NCBI RefSeq assembly: GCF_040049275.1
Contig: NZ_JBDZDT010000002.1
Coordinates: 657,279 to 721,278 of the forward strand
DNA: 64,000 nucleotides
Direction of reading: 5' to 3'
Source of the DNA: Aquabacter sp040049275
Lineage (GTDB): Bacteria > Pseudomonadota > Alphaproteobacteria > Rhizobiales > Xanthobacteraceae
Part shown: positions 54,200 to 62,430 of the stretch, one piece after another
Layout of the letters: each line of letters begins with the position of its first letter
Position numbering within the stretch: position 1 is the first letter of the stretch
Notes under the pieces: model-generated
Told to the model about the DNA's origin: nothing
The model's input: only the letters and a program-made list of their open reading frames with translations
Databases searched by the model: none
Position numbers and translations under genes: made by a program

Positions 54200-54309
54200 T
54201 TTCGGCAGCTGTTTTGCGCCCTCGATCGATCGCCCGCGCGCATGAGGGTGGCCAGGCATCACAGCGCTCCTTGAGCCCGCGGAGTCCGATCCGAATTTTC
54301 CCCTTGGGA

Positions 54310-54325
54310 AGGCCTGCTTCTTGCA
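54310..54325 (+). promoter_or_regulatory. Weak candidate sigma-54 promoter ahead of eutB
   Basis: AGGCCTGCTTCTTGCA has GG and GC with the required ten-base gap and TTGCA at -12, but only a partial match at -24. It would start transcription about 30 bases before the eutB ATG. A much stronger site precedes eat. Confidence 0.4.
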
Positions 54326-54366
54326 CGTTAGTCGTCTAAAATGACGACGCGCGCCGGAGGCCGCTT

Positions 54367-55752
54367 ATGCCCTTCACACATCGCATCGGCCCGAAAAGCT
54401 ACGTCTTCGCCGATCTGAGGGATCTCATGGCGAAGGCGACGCCCCTGCGCTCGGGCGACATGCTGGCCGGAATTGCGGCATCCACGGCGGAAGAGAATGT
54501 CGCCGCCCGCATGTGCCTTGCCGAAGTGCCGCTGAAGATATTCCTCTCCGAAGCGCTCATCCCTTATGAGGCGGATGAGGTCACGCGCCTCATCCTCGAT
54601 ACCCACGATGCTGCCGCCTTCGCTCCCGTCTCCGCCATGACCGTGGGCGATTTCCGCGACTTCCTGCTCTCCCATGAGGCAACATCCGAAGTGCTCGCGA
54701 AGCTGGCGCCCGGCCTCATGCCGGAAATGGCGGCGGCGGTGTCCAAGATCATGCGGAACCAGGACCTCATCCTGGTGGCGCGCAAATGCCGGGTGGTGAC
54801 CCGCTTCCGCAACACCATCGGCCTGCCCGGCACCATGGCCGTGCGGCTCCAGCCGAACCATCCCACAGACGATGCGGCCGGCGTCTCCGCCGCCATCCTG
54901 GACGGGCTGCTCTATGGCAGCGGCGATGCGGTCATCGGCATCAACCCCGCCTCCGACAGCCTGCCGGTGATTGACCGCCTCCTGCGGCTCATGGATCAGG
55001 TGATCACCCGCTTCGAGATCCCCACGCAGAGCTGCGTGCTCACACACGTCACCACCGCCATCGAGTTGATGAACCGGAGCGCGCCGGTGGACCTCGTCTT
55101 CCAGTCCATCGCCGGCACGCAAGGCGCCAACCGTTCCTTCGGCATCGACCTCTCGGTGCTGAAGGAGGGCCATGACGCCGCCCGCGCGCTGAAGCGCGGA
55201 ACGGTGGGCCAGAACGCCATGTATTTCGAGACCGGCCAGGGCTCGGCGCTCTCCGCCGGCGCGCATCATGGCGTCGACCAGCAGACCTGCGAGGCGCGGG
55301 CCTATGGGGTGGCGCGGGTTTTCGAACCGCTGCTGGTGAACACGGTGGTCGGCTTCATCGGCCCGGAATATCTCTATGACGGCAAGCAGATCATCCGTGC
55401 CGGGCTGGAGGATCATTTCTGCGGCAAGCTCCTGGGCGTGCCGCTGGGCGTGGACGTCTGCTACACGAACCATGCCGAGGCCGACCAGGACGACATGGAC
55501 AATCTGCTCACGTTGCTGGCGGCGGCGGGCGTGACCTATGTGATGGGTATTCCCGGCGCCGACGACGTGATGCTGAACTACCAGTCCACCTCGTTCCACG
55601 ACGCGCTCTATGTGCGCGAGGTGTTCGGCCTGAAGCGCGCGCCGGAATTCGAGGCGTGGCTCGCGCGCATGGGCATCACCGGCGCGGATGGCCGCCTTTT
55701 GCCGGCGAGCGCCGGCCACCCGCTGCTCGGCTTCGTGGAGCGGGCGGCATGA
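54367..55752 (+). CDS. eutB: Ethanolamine ammonia-lyase large subunit
   Basis: EutB is the catalytic subunit that, with adenosylcobalamin, converts ethanolamine to acetaldehyde and ammonia. The 461-residue TIM-barrel protein matches throughout: LAEVPLKIFLSEALIPYE, GLPGTMAVRLQPNHPTDD, FQSIAGTQGANRSFGIDL, YFETGQGSALSAGAHHGVDQQT and GLEDHFCGKLLGVPLGVDVCYTNH. CGGAGG is the ribosome site. It overlaps eutC as ATGA. No microcompartment shell or reactivase gene is present, as in the short eutBC-eat arrangement of pseudomonads. Confidence 0.97.
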   Translation: MPFTHRIGPKSYVFADLRDLMAKATPLRSGDMLAGIAASTAEENVAARMCLAEVPLKIFLSEALIPYEADEVTRLILDTHDAAAFAPVSAMTVGDFRDFLLSHEATSEVLAKLAPGLMPEMAAAVSKIMRNQDLILVARKCRVVTRFRNTIGLPGTMAVRLQPNHPTDDAAGVSAAILDGLLYGSGDAVIGINPASDSLPVIDRLLRLMDQVITRFEIPTQSCVLTHVTTAIELMNRSAPVDLVFQSIAGTQGANRSFGIDLSVLKEGHDAARALKRGTVGQNAMYFETGQGSALSAGAHHGVDQQTCEARAYGVARVFEPLLVNTVVGFIGPEYLYDGKQIIRAGLEDHFCGKLLGVPLGVDVCYTNHAEADQDDMDNLLTLLAAAGVTYVMGIPGADDVMLNYQSTSFHDALYVREVFGLKRAPEFEAWLARMGITGADGRLLPASAGHPLLGFVERAA

Positions 55753-56519
55753 TCGCCCGCGATCCCTGGCTCGCCTTCGCCCGGCACACGCCGGCGCGCA
55801 TCGCGCTGGGGCGCACGGGCGCGAGCCTTCCCACCGAGGAGGTGCTTCGCTTCGCTTTGGCCCATGCGCAGGCGCGCGATGCGGTGCACACGCCCTTCGA
55901 TGCGGAGGCGGTGGCGGCGGGCATCGCCGCCTTGCGCTTCGACACAGCGCAGGTCTCCAGCGCGGCGCCGACACGCGATGTCTATCTGCGCCGTCCCGAT
56001 CTCGGCCGCCGGCTCTGCGATGCGAGCCGTGCCGTGCTGGCGGAGGCCGCGCGGGCGCCAGTGGACCTCGCTCTCGTGGTGGCAGACGGCCTCTCCTCCT
56101 CCGCCGTCCATGCGCAGGCCATACCGTTCCTCGCGGCCTTGAAGGGCTGGATCGAGCGGGAGAAATGGAGCGTCGCACCGGTGGTGGTGGCCGGGCAGGC
56201 TCGGGTGGCCCTGGGCGATGAGGCGGGGGATTTGCTCAAGGCGCGGGCGGTGGCGGTGCTGATCGGCGAGCGGCCGGGCCTGTCCTCGCCGGACAGCCTC
56301 GGGGTCTATCTCACCTTCGGCCCGCGTCCCGGCCTCTCGGATGCCGAGCGCAACTGCATCTCCAACATCCGCGGCGAGGGCCTGCCTCATGCCGCCGCCG
56401 CCTTCAAGCTTGCCTGGCTGCTGAAGGAGGCGTTCCGCAGGAACCTGACCGGCATCGACTTGAAGGATGACAGCGACTCGGTGTTGGAAGGGGGCCTTCC
56501 GCCGGCTTACCTGAAGTGA
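55749..56519 (+). CDS. eutC: Ethanolamine ammonia-lyase small subunit
   Basis: EutC completes the cobalamin-binding site of ethanolamine ammonia-lyase. The 256-residue protein has the typical N-terminal TPARIALGRTGASLPT, DLALVVADGLSSSAVH, ARVALGDEAGDLL and GERPGLSSPDSLGVYLTF, ending in CISNIRGEGLPHAAAA. It overlaps eutB by four bases, so their synthesis is coupled. The permease gene follows after an 86-base gap that contains its own promoter candidate. Confidence 0.96.
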   Translation: MIARDPWLAFARHTPARIALGRTGASLPTEEVLRFALAHAQARDAVHTPFDAEAVAAGIAALRFDTAQVSSAAPTRDVYLRRPDLGRRLCDASRAVLAEAARAPVDLALVVADGLSSSAVHAQAIPFLAALKGWIEREKWSVAPVVVAGQARVALGDEAGDLLKARAVAVLIGERPGLSSPDSLGVYLTFGPRPGLSDAERNCISNIRGEGLPHAAAAFKLAWLLKEAFRRNLTGIDLKDDSDSVLEGGLPPAYLK

Positions 56520-56540
56520 TGAGACGCGCCTCGGCGCACG

Positions 56541-56556
56541 CGGCACGGGAATTGCC
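56541..56556 (+). promoter_or_regulatory. Strong candidate sigma-54 promoter ahead of eat
   Basis: CGGCACGGGAATTGCC matches the consensus TGGCACG-N4-TTGCW in the whole core: GGCACG, four bases, TTGC. GG and GC are ten bases apart as required. It lies in the eutC-eat gap, with the start codon 50 bases downstream. Ethanolamine genes of Pseudomonas are driven by sigma-54 with the activator EatR, which fits. Confidence 0.78.
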
Positions 56557-56605
56557 TTTTGTTTTCTGGGTCATACCCCAGAGGGGCCTGAAAAAGGAGG
56601 CTGGT

Positions 56606-58108
56606 ATGAGCACGCAGAAAACTTCAGGTGTCAGCTACACCGTGGTGGATGTCGCTTATTTCGAGCAGCGTGCCCTGAAACGGCATGCGCGGGTCTGGTC
56701 GCTCTGGGCGCTGGGCGTCGGCGCGGTGATCTCGGGCCATTTCTCGGGCTGGAACCTCGGCCTCGCCTCGGGCGGATGGGGCGGCATGCTGATTGCCGCC
56801 ATCCTCATCGCCATCATGTATCTGGGGCTCACCTTCTGCATCGCCGAGATGTCGCCTGCGCTGCCGCACACGGGGGCCGCCTATTCCTTCGCCCGCACCA
56901 CCATGGGGCCGTGGGGCGGCTTCATCACCGGCCTATGCGAGAACGTGGAGTACGTGATCACCCCCGCCGTGGTGGTGTCCTTCATCGGCTCCTATATGGG
57001 CTCGATCTTCGGCACGCCGCCGGAATTCCAGCCGGTCTACTGGATCTTTGGCTACATCATCTTCGTGGGCCTCAACGTGGTCGGCGTGGAGCTGTCCTTC
57101 AAGGTGACTTTGGTGGTGACGCTGGCCGCGCTCGCCTGCCTCGTGGCCTTCTGGGTCAGCGCCATCCCGGTCATGGATTTCTCTCGCTGGGCGCTGAATA
57201 TCGGCGTCGGTCCGGACGGCAAGGCGGTGGAACTGCCCAATGGCGGCGGTCCGTTCCTGCCCTTCGGCATCGGCGGGGCGCTCGCGGCCATGCCGTTCGC
57301 GGTGTGGCTGTTCCTCGCCATCGAGCAGCTCCCGCTGGCGGCGGAGGAATCCGTGGACCCGAAGACCGACATGCCCAAGGGCATCATGGCCGGCATGGCG
57401 ACGCTCATCGTCTCGGCCTTCATGATCCTGTGGCTGAATTCCTCCGTAGCGAACGGCGCCTTCGGCCTCTCCACCTCGCTGGAACCCTTGCTGGACGGCT
57501 TCAAGGCAATCTACGGCACCGGCATCGCCAGCCTTCTGGCGCTGGTGGCGGTGGTGGGGCTGATCGCCTCCTTCCACACCATCATCTATGCCCAGGGCCG
57601 GCAGATCTATTCGCTTTCCCGCGCCGGCTATTTCCCGCGCGGCCTCTCCGTCACCCATGGCGGGCGCAAGACCCCGCACGTGGCCATGATCGCGGGCGCG
57701 GTGGTGGGCCTCGCCATCATGCTGGCCATCTGGTTCACGCTGGGGGTGGAGGCGGGCGCCGCCGCCATTGGCGGCACGCTGCTCAACATGGCAGTGTTCG
57801 GCGCCATGCTGTCCTACGTGATGCAGGCTTTGTCCTTCATCCTCATGCGGCGGAATATGCCCAATATCGAGCGGCCCTATCGCTCGCCGTTCGGTATCAC
57901 CGGCGCGGTGCTGACCATCCTCATCGCTTTGGTCACCATCTATTTCCAGCTCTCCGACCCCATCTATCGCAACGGGGTGCTGGGGGTGGCCATCTGGTTC
58001 GCCGTGGGCATCGCCTATTTCGCCGCCTTCGGCCGCCACAAGCTGGTGCTCTCCCCCGAGGAGGAGTTCGCCATGTCCAAGGGCACCGCCGAATATAAGA
58101 GCTACTGA
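56606..58108 (+). CDS. eat: Ethanolamine permease (APC superfamily)
   Basis: A 500-residue amino acid/polyamine-type permease with about 12 hydrophobic segments. The subgroup features are GAVISGHFSGWNLGLASGGWGG near the N-terminus, MSPALPHTGAAYSFARTTMG and FLAIEQLPLAAEES. It is the ethanolamine-permease type found beside eutBC in proteobacteria without microcompartments. AAAAAGGAGG lies ahead of the ATG at 56606. A hairpin terminator follows its stop. Confidence 0.93.
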   Translation: MSTQKTSGVSYTVVDVAYFEQRALKRHARVWSLWALGVGAVISGHFSGWNLGLASGGWGGMLIAAILIAIMYLGLTFCIAEMSPALPHTGAAYSFARTTMGPWGGFITGLCENVEYVITPAVVVSFIGSYMGSIFGTPPEFQPVYWIFGYIIFVGLNVVGVELSFKVTLVVTLAALACLVAFWVSAIPVMDFSRWALNIGVGPDGKAVELPNGGGPFLPFGIGGALAAMPFAVWLFLAIEQLPLAAEESVDPKTDMPKGIMAGMATLIVSAFMILWLNSSVANGAFGLSTSLEPLLDGFKAIYGTGIASLLALVAVVGLIASFHTIIYAQGRQIYSLSRAGYFPRGLSVTHGGRKTPHVAMIAGAVVGLAIMLAIWFTLGVEAGAAAIGGTLLNMAVFGAMLSYVMQALSFILMRRNMPNIERPYRSPFGITGAVLTILIALVTIYFQLSDPIYRNGVLGVAIWFAVGIAYFAAFGRHKLVLSPEEEFAMSKGTAEYKSY

Positions 58109-58113
58109 GGCGG

Positions 58114-58139
58114 AGGGCGTCCCGCGCGCGGGACGCCCT
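58114..58139. terminator. Hairpin terminator after eat
   Basis: AGGGCGTCCC / GGGACGCCCT, a ten-base perfect stem with a six-base loop. It lies between the convergent eat gene and the gene at 58139, overlapping the last base of the latter's stop codon. The T run is short. Confidence 0.65.
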
Positions 58140-58519
58140 TACACCGGCTCCACCGAGACGACGCGGAAGGTGTGCGCCTCATCGTCATCGCGCACGGAGA
58201 CATATTCGCCGACCCTGAAGCGCTCGTCGCCGAAGCGGAAGCCGGCCTCGTCGTCGCCAGTGCCGGAAATATCGTAGCGGAACGCCCAGCTCCCGCCGGG
58301 GCGGCGCACAAGATGGCCCACCTCGTCATTCTCGTTCGGGCGGAAGCGCACCACCCGGCACAGGTCGCGGTGCTTGGACCAGATCGCGGCCTCGATATGG
58401 CCGTCTTCGTTCAGGGGCGCGATGAAGGAATAGCCGAAATTCCGCGCGCCTTCCGGGTGGTCCTTCTCGCGCGCCAGCTCCAGGCGGATCTCGCGGAAAT
58501 TGAGGGGCAGATGGGCCAT
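58139..58519 (-). CDS. Conserved-looking protein of unknown function
   Basis: A 126-residue soluble protein without signal peptide or membrane segment, rich in charged residues. It starts MAHLPLNFREIRLELARE and continues FGYSFIAPLNEDGHIEAAIW, HRDLCRVVRFRPNENDEVGHL, SWAFRYDIS. The frame has the strong third-position GC bias of its neighbours, and GGAGGAA precedes the start. I think similar proteins occur in other Hyphomicrobiales but cannot name a family. It shares a 175-base intergenic region with the next gene. Confidence 0.72.
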   Translation of the reverse strand: MAHLPLNFREIRLELAREKDHPEGARNFGYSFIAPLNEDGHIEAAIWSKHRDLCRVVRFRPNENDEVGHLVRRPGGSWAFRYDISGTGDDEAGFRFGDERFRVGEYVSVRDDDEAHTFRVVSVEPV

Positions 58520-58621
58520 GGGCGTTCCTCCTTGCCGAAGCGTCCTCCCATGACATGGCGTGGCAGCCGTGCCTTCGCCATGTCCTGCATCAAAGCCTAA
58601 GCTCCGCCCACGACGTAAAAT

Positions 58622-58635
58622 TTGATCTAGCTCAT
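58622..58635 (+). promoter_or_regulatory. FixK/FNR-type box with TATACT -10 element
   Basis: TTGATCTAGCTCAT differs from the FixK/FNR pattern (TTGAT-N4-ATCAA) mainly in the right half-site, which keeps TCA. A TATACT at 58659-58664 would place the start near 58671, with the box centred at about -42, the class II position of FNR-type activators. Confidence 0.5.
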
Positions 58636-58694
58636 GCGGGAACGCAGGCGGCCCGTGCTATACTAAAGTTGGCCTCTTTAGGGAGATGGACCCC

Positions 58695-59060
58695 ATGGAT
58701 ACTTTGCCCCCGTTCCAAGCATGGGCTCAAGCATGGCAAGGGGCGACGCCTCCCGCCGCATGGCCCATGTCGGTCGCTCGCACCGTCTGGATCGACCTGC
58801 CGGTGGAAGTCGCCTCGCGGCTCCAGCGCTTCGCCGCCGCCCAGGCGCAGGACCAGATGCGCGTTTTCTCCGAGATGTCGACCCCGGACGGCACCGGCCT
58901 TGGCAACCCGCTCATGCGGCAGGCCACTTTCCTCCAGCAGTCGAGCCTCGCCTGGGGCACGGAGATGCTGGAAATCATGGAATTGTGCCAGGAGAAGCTG
59001 CTTAATACCGGGCGCGCGCCCTCCGACGCGCCGATCCACTATCCGAAGGCGGCGGCCTGA
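58695..59060 (+). CDS. Small helical, phasin-like protein of unknown function
   Basis: A 121-residue soluble protein. It is mostly helical in look: LPVEVASRLQRFAAAQAQDQMRVFSEM, then FLQQSSLAWGTEMLEIMELCQEKL. Size and amphipathic, alanine-rich helices recall phasins of polyhydroxyalkanoate granules, but no diagnostic motif is present, so this is a weak analogy. The ATG at 58695 has TAGGGAG nine bases upstream; an ATG at 58686 is too close to it. A FixK/FNR-type box lies upstream, suggesting oxygen-limited expression. Confidence 0.65.
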   Translation: MDTLPPFQAWAQAWQGATPPAAWPMSVARTVWIDLPVEVASRLQRFAAAQAQDQMRVFSEMSTPDGTGLGNPLMRQATFLQQSSLAWGTEMLEIMELCQEKLLNTGRAPSDAPIHYPKAAA

Positions 59061-59066
59061 GCGCCG

Positions 59067-59960
59067 TCACGGAACGATCTCCGGGCTCATCGCCCGGCGC
59101 TGCGCCGACAGGCTGCTGCCGGCGGAGGCGGCGATGATGAGCCCGATGGCGAGCCATTGGCTCACTGAAAGGTGCTCGCCCAGAAACAGAAGGCCGGACA
59201 AGGCACCGAGCGCGGGCTCGCCGCTCATGAGGATGCTGAAGGTCTGTGTCGGCAGGCGCTTCAGCGCGAGCATCTCCAGCGAATAGGGCAGGGCGCTCGA
59301 CAGGATCGCGACGCCGATGGCGGCGGGCAGCAGCGCGGGCGAGAGCATGTCCGCGCCGGCTTGGCTGATGCCCACCGGCAGCACCACCGCACTCGCCACC
59401 AGCATGCCGATGGACGCCACGGCGCCGCCATGGGCCTCTGCACCACTCTTCTGCCCGAACACGATGTAGAGCGCCCAGCACGCGCCCGCCGCCAGCGCAA
59501 AGCCCGCGCCGACGATGTCGAGATGCGCCGCCGCCCCGTGGAACGGCAGCAGGATGACCACGCCCGCCACCGCCATGGCCACATAGAGCCAATCCAGGGC
59601 CCGGCGGGAGCTCGCGACCGCCACCGCTAAGGGCCCGGTGAATTCCAGCGCCACCGCCACCCCCAGCGGGATGCGCGCCAGCGACATATAAAAGAGCAGG
59701 TTCATGCCCCCCAGCGCCGCCCCATAGATGAGGATGGGCCGCCAAGCCGCGCCCACGGGCCAATGCCGCCACGGCCGCCAGACGATGGCGAGGATGATGC
59801 TGGCGAAGACGAGCCGCAGGGTGGTGGCGCCGGCGGGGCCCACAGCCGGGAACAATTGCTTGCCGAGGGCCGCGCCGGTCTGGATGGAGGCCATGGCGAT
59901 GACGACGCTGAGCAAGGCCAGCGGCACGCCGGCCGTCGGCTTGTGAACCGGATCTGGCAT
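59067..59960 (-). CDS. EamA family transporter, RhtA-like exporter
   Basis: A 297-residue inner-membrane protein with about ten hydrophobic segments in two EamA repeats. Features such as ALGKQLFPAVGPAGATTLRL, PLGVAVALEFTGPLAVA and EPALGALSGLLFLGEHLS resemble RhtA, the threonine/homoserine exporter. The true substrate is unknown. It ends six bases from the convergent small gene before it, and is divergent from the aldose epimerase. Confidence 0.87.
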   Translation of the reverse strand: MPDPVHKPTAGVPLALLSVVIAMASIQTGAALGKQLFPAVGPAGATTLRLVFASIILAIVWRPWRHWPVGAAWRPILIYGAALGGMNLLFYMSLARIPLGVAVALEFTGPLAVAVASSRRALDWLYVAMAVAGVVILLPFHGAAAHLDIVGAGFALAAGACWALYIVFGQKSGAEAHGGAVASIGMLVASAVVLPVGISQAGADMLSPALLPAAIGVAILSSALPYSLEMLALKRLPTQTFSILMSGEPALGALSGLLFLGEHLSVSQWLAIGLIIAASAGSSLSAQRRAMSPEIVP

Positions 59961-60314
59961 TTGCGACCTGATGGATGTCGGACGGGGCAGGATTTCGCCG
60001 GTGGCCGGTTTCAGGCCAGACGAAGGGCTGGGTGGATTGGGTAATTATAGAGGCAAGACTGGCGCTCTGTGGAGCGGGGCGGGGCTTTTGCCCGCGGAAT
60101 GGTCTCTCCGCCGCCCGGATCGAGACGGAGCGGGAGAGCGCTGTCCTCCGATGGAACCCGCCTGTACCATGGTGGCCATGGGCTGGTGGAGGGGCGGAAT
60201 ACCCCGCCATCGTTGCCGTGTCTCGAATGTCGATCCAACACCGCTCCGGCATATGGTGGACGCGTTCATGCCGGGCCGGCGGCCCACCGTCGAACCCTGC
60301 GTGGAGGCTTGAGC
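59961..60314. other. Divergent intergenic region, rhtA-like to aldose epimerase
   Basis: About 354 bases without a supportable gene. Open frames here have no family features. It must contain both divergent promoters. I recognise no operator, riboswitch or repeat. Confidence 0.5.
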
Positions 60315-61406
60315 ATGCGCGGCTTCGAGACCGGCCCGATGAGCGCGAACGCCTCCCGGGAGATGTTCGGACATCTCACGGATGGCACGCCGGTGGAGCT
60401 GATCCGGCTCTTTGGTGAACAGGGCTTCGAGGCCCGCATCATCACTTATGGCGCGGCCGTGTACGGGCTCATGGTGCCGGACCGCCACGGTGCCCTCGCC
60501 GATGTGCTGCTGGGGGAGGGCGACCTTGCCGCCTATGAAGCGAACCGGCGCTATTTCGGCGTCACAGTTGGGCGTTACGCCAACCGCATCGCTGGCGCCG
60601 CCTTCACGCTCGATGGCCGGCACCACCGGCTGGCGGCGAACAATGGGCCGAACGCGCTGCATGGCGGGATCGCCGGGTTCGACCGCCATGTCTGGCAGGT
60701 CGCGGCGCTCGGCATTGCGCCCGTCCCGTTTGTCACGCTGTCGCGCCTGAGCCCGGACGGCGAGGAGGGATATCCCGGCAACCTTGAGGTCGAGGTGACC
60801 TACGCTCTCACCGGCGGCACCGAGCTCTCCATCAGCTTCACGGCGACCACGGACCGGCCAACCCCGGTCAGCCTCACCAATCACGCCTTCTTCAACCTCG
60901 CCGGGGAGGGCAGGGGCGATATCCTCGGGCATGTGCTGACCATCGCTGCCCAGCATTACCTGCCCGTCGATGCCGGCTCGATCCCGCTGGGCGCGCCGGC
61001 GCCGGTTGCCGGCACGCCGTTCGATTTCCGCGAGCCCCAGCGTGTCGGCGCCCGCATCCGCGCGGGCCACGAACAGCTCCGCTTCGGCCGCGGCTATGAC
61101 CACACGTATTGCCTCGCACGGGAGTATCAGGCGGAGCCGCGCTTCGCCGCCCGCCTCGAGGATCCGGGCTCCGGCCGGGTCCTGGACCTCCTCACCGACC
61201 AGCCCGGCCTGCAATTCTATTCCGGCAACTTCCTGGACGGCACCGCCATGGGAAAATCCGGCCGCCTCTACCGCCAGTCCGACGCCCTATGCCTTGAACC
61301 TCAGGCATGGCCGGACACGCCGAACCGGCCGGACTATCCGTCCGCCCGGCTGGACGTCGGCGAGACCTACCGCCATACCTCGATCTATCGTTTCTCAGTC
61401 GCCTGA
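60315..61406 (+). CDS. Aldose 1-epimerase
   Basis: A 363-residue galactose mutarotase-type enzyme that interconverts alpha and beta anomers of aldoses. Family motifs are YGAAVYGLMVPDR, GRYANRIAGAAFTLDG, NGPNALHGG, SLTNHAFFNLAGE with the catalytic His, and YDHTYCLA. LCLEPQAWPDTPNRPDYP carries the catalytic Glu. There is no signal peptide, so it is cytoplasmic. The start at 60315 (MRGFETGPMSAN) follows TGGAGG. No sugar-operon genes adjoin. Confidence 0.93.
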   Translation: MRGFETGPMSANASREMFGHLTDGTPVELIRLFGEQGFEARIITYGAAVYGLMVPDRHGALADVLLGEGDLAAYEANRRYFGVTVGRYANRIAGAAFTLDGRHHRLAANNGPNALHGGIAGFDRHVWQVAALGIAPVPFVTLSRLSPDGEEGYPGNLEVEVTYALTGGTELSISFTATTDRPTPVSLTNHAFFNLAGEGRGDILGHVLTIAAQHYLPVDAGSIPLGAPAPVAGTPFDFREPQRVGARIRAGHEQLRFGRGYDHTYCLAREYQAEPRFAARLEDPGSGRVLDLLTDQPGLQFYSGNFLDGTAMGKSGRLYRQSDALCLEPQAWPDTPNRPDYPSARLDVGETYRHTSIYRFSVA

Positions 61407-61446
61407 GCCCGCGCGAAGGCTGTGCCGGCCTTCCTTTGGCCTGATG

Positions 61447-61686
61447 TCACTGGCCGACGGCGTCCTTGAGGCACTTGGTGGTGAAGCTCGTCTTGGCGGC
61501 GCCGGCCAGCTTCTTGTCCGCGGCCTGGGTGTCGCATGTGGCCTGGGCATCCTTCTGGCACTTCGTCATGAAGGATGTCTTGGCAGCGCCGGCGAGGTTT
61601 TTGGACGTCGCCGTGGTGGTGCAGCTGTCTGCCATGGCGCTCCCTGCCAAGGCCGAGAGAAACATGGCGATGATGATGGTTTTCAT
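61447..61686 (-). CDS. Small secreted PsiF-like repeat protein
   Basis: A 79-residue exported protein with signal peptide IIIAMFLSALAGSAMA. The mature part is two copies of one repeat, Cys-x3-Ala-x3-Leu-Ala-Gly-Ala-Ala-Lys-Thr-Ser-Phe-x-Thr-Lys-Cys. This corresponds to the PsiF repeat of phosphate-starvation-inducible proteins, though its function is unknown. I see no Pho box upstream. It is convergent with the epimerase gene. Confidence 0.78.
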   Translation of the reverse strand: MKTIIIAMFLSALAGSAMADSCTTTATSKNLAGAAKTSFMTKCQKDAQATCDTQAADKKLAGAAKTSFTTKCLKDAVGQ

Positions 61687-61804
61687 GGCGGCCTCCTTGA
61701 GCCGCTCTCATCATCCGCCCGAATCCTTAGCCGCGAAAGATGCCGAAAGGGGAGGCCGCACACGCGCCGGCGCGGGCTGTTGTGAACTTCAATGAATGAC
61801 AATG

Positions 61805-61889
61805 TGGTGCGGACGGCGGGACTCGAACCCGCACGCCTTGCGGCGCAAGATTTTAAGTCTCGTGCGTCTACCTGTTCCGCCACGTCCGC
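61805..61889 (-). tRNA. tRNA-Leu (anticodon UAA)
   Basis: On the minus strand an acceptor stem GCGGACG pairs with CGTCCGC. The anticodon stem is CGAGA / TCTTG with loop CTTAAAA, giving anticodon TAA. A long variable arm (CGCCGCAAGGCG) and the T arm GCGGG-TTCGAGT-CCCGC complete a class II tRNA-Leu. The CCA end is encoded in the gene. Confidence 0.96.
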
Positions 61890-61951
61890 TGAGATGCCGG
61901 GGACCTTAGTGGGTCATCGCCCCCGAGGGAAGCAGGCCGGCGTCGCACAAC

Positions 61952-62365
61952 CTAGCCGCGCGCCTTCAGCCGGTGGCAGAGGATGGCGCAGACCATGAGG
62001 CCGCCGATGACGGTCACGTGCTCCACCACCACGTAGAATTCATGAAGGCCCTGGTCGCCCGTCATGGTCCAGAAGGGGTGGGCGATGGGGATGGTGAGCG
62101 CCACGAACACCGCGAGCGCCCCGCAGCCCAGCCACGCCGCCACATTGAAGATGACGAGGAGCGAGGCGACGAGGAGGGTCACCACGGTCGCCACCGCGAA
62201 CACCGCCGGCGGGTTCAGGCCGAAATGGGTCATCTCCGCCACGTTGGCCTGGAAGTCGATCGCCTTGGCGAGGCCCGCGCTCCAGAACACGAAAGTGAAC
62301 ACGATGCGGGCGAAAACCCCGAAAATGCGGGATTCGAGAAGCGAAGCGATAAATGACGGCGTCAT
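61952..62365 (-). CDS. DoxX family membrane protein
   Basis: A 137-residue inner-membrane protein with four hydrophobic segments, the DoxX layout. VFWSAGLAKAIDFQ in the first segment is the characteristic start of the domain. VTLLVASLLVIF and HEFYVVVEHVTVIGGLMV follow. DoxX-like proteins are found in redox and oxidative-stress settings, but the function of this one is unknown. It lies between tRNA-Leu and the A-type carrier gene on the same strand. Confidence 0.87.
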   Translation of the reverse strand: MTPSFIASLLESRIFGVFARIVFTFVFWSAGLAKAIDFQANVAEMTHFGLNPPAVFAVATVVTLLVASLLVIFNVAAWLGCGALAVFVALTIPIAHPFWTMTGDQGLHEFYVVVEHVTVIGGLMVCAILCHRLKARG

Positions 62366-62430
62366 GATGGGCCCCCTTTGGGAGCACCGTCTGACGCCGC
62401 CTCACAATACAGTCAATGGTTGCGTAGACC

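Larger units (their letters stand above)
53965..54366. other. AT-richer intergenic region ahead of eutB
   Basis: About 400 bases of lower GC. It holds a possible 29-codon gene at 54110-54199 behind a perfect ribosome-binding sequence and a candidate sigma-54 site at 54310-54325. A 71-codon frame at 54030-54245 has no protein-like composition. I see no cobalamin riboswitch, although EutBC needs adenosylcobalamin. Confidence 0.5.

Noticed and set aside
54030..54245. 71-codon plus-strand frame ahead of eutB
   Set aside because: It has no ribosome site, a mixed low-complexity composition and no motif. The 29-codon frame within it has a better start, but even that is tentative.
53965..54366. Cobalamin riboswitch upstream of eutB
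   Set aside because: EutBC needs cobalamin, so I looked for the B12-box, but no such conserved segment is present.
59971..60312. 113-codon plus-strand frame before the aldose epimerase gene
   Set aside because: Composition is arbitrary (many Arg, Pro, Trp), there is no ribosome site, and it ends at the epimerase start region.
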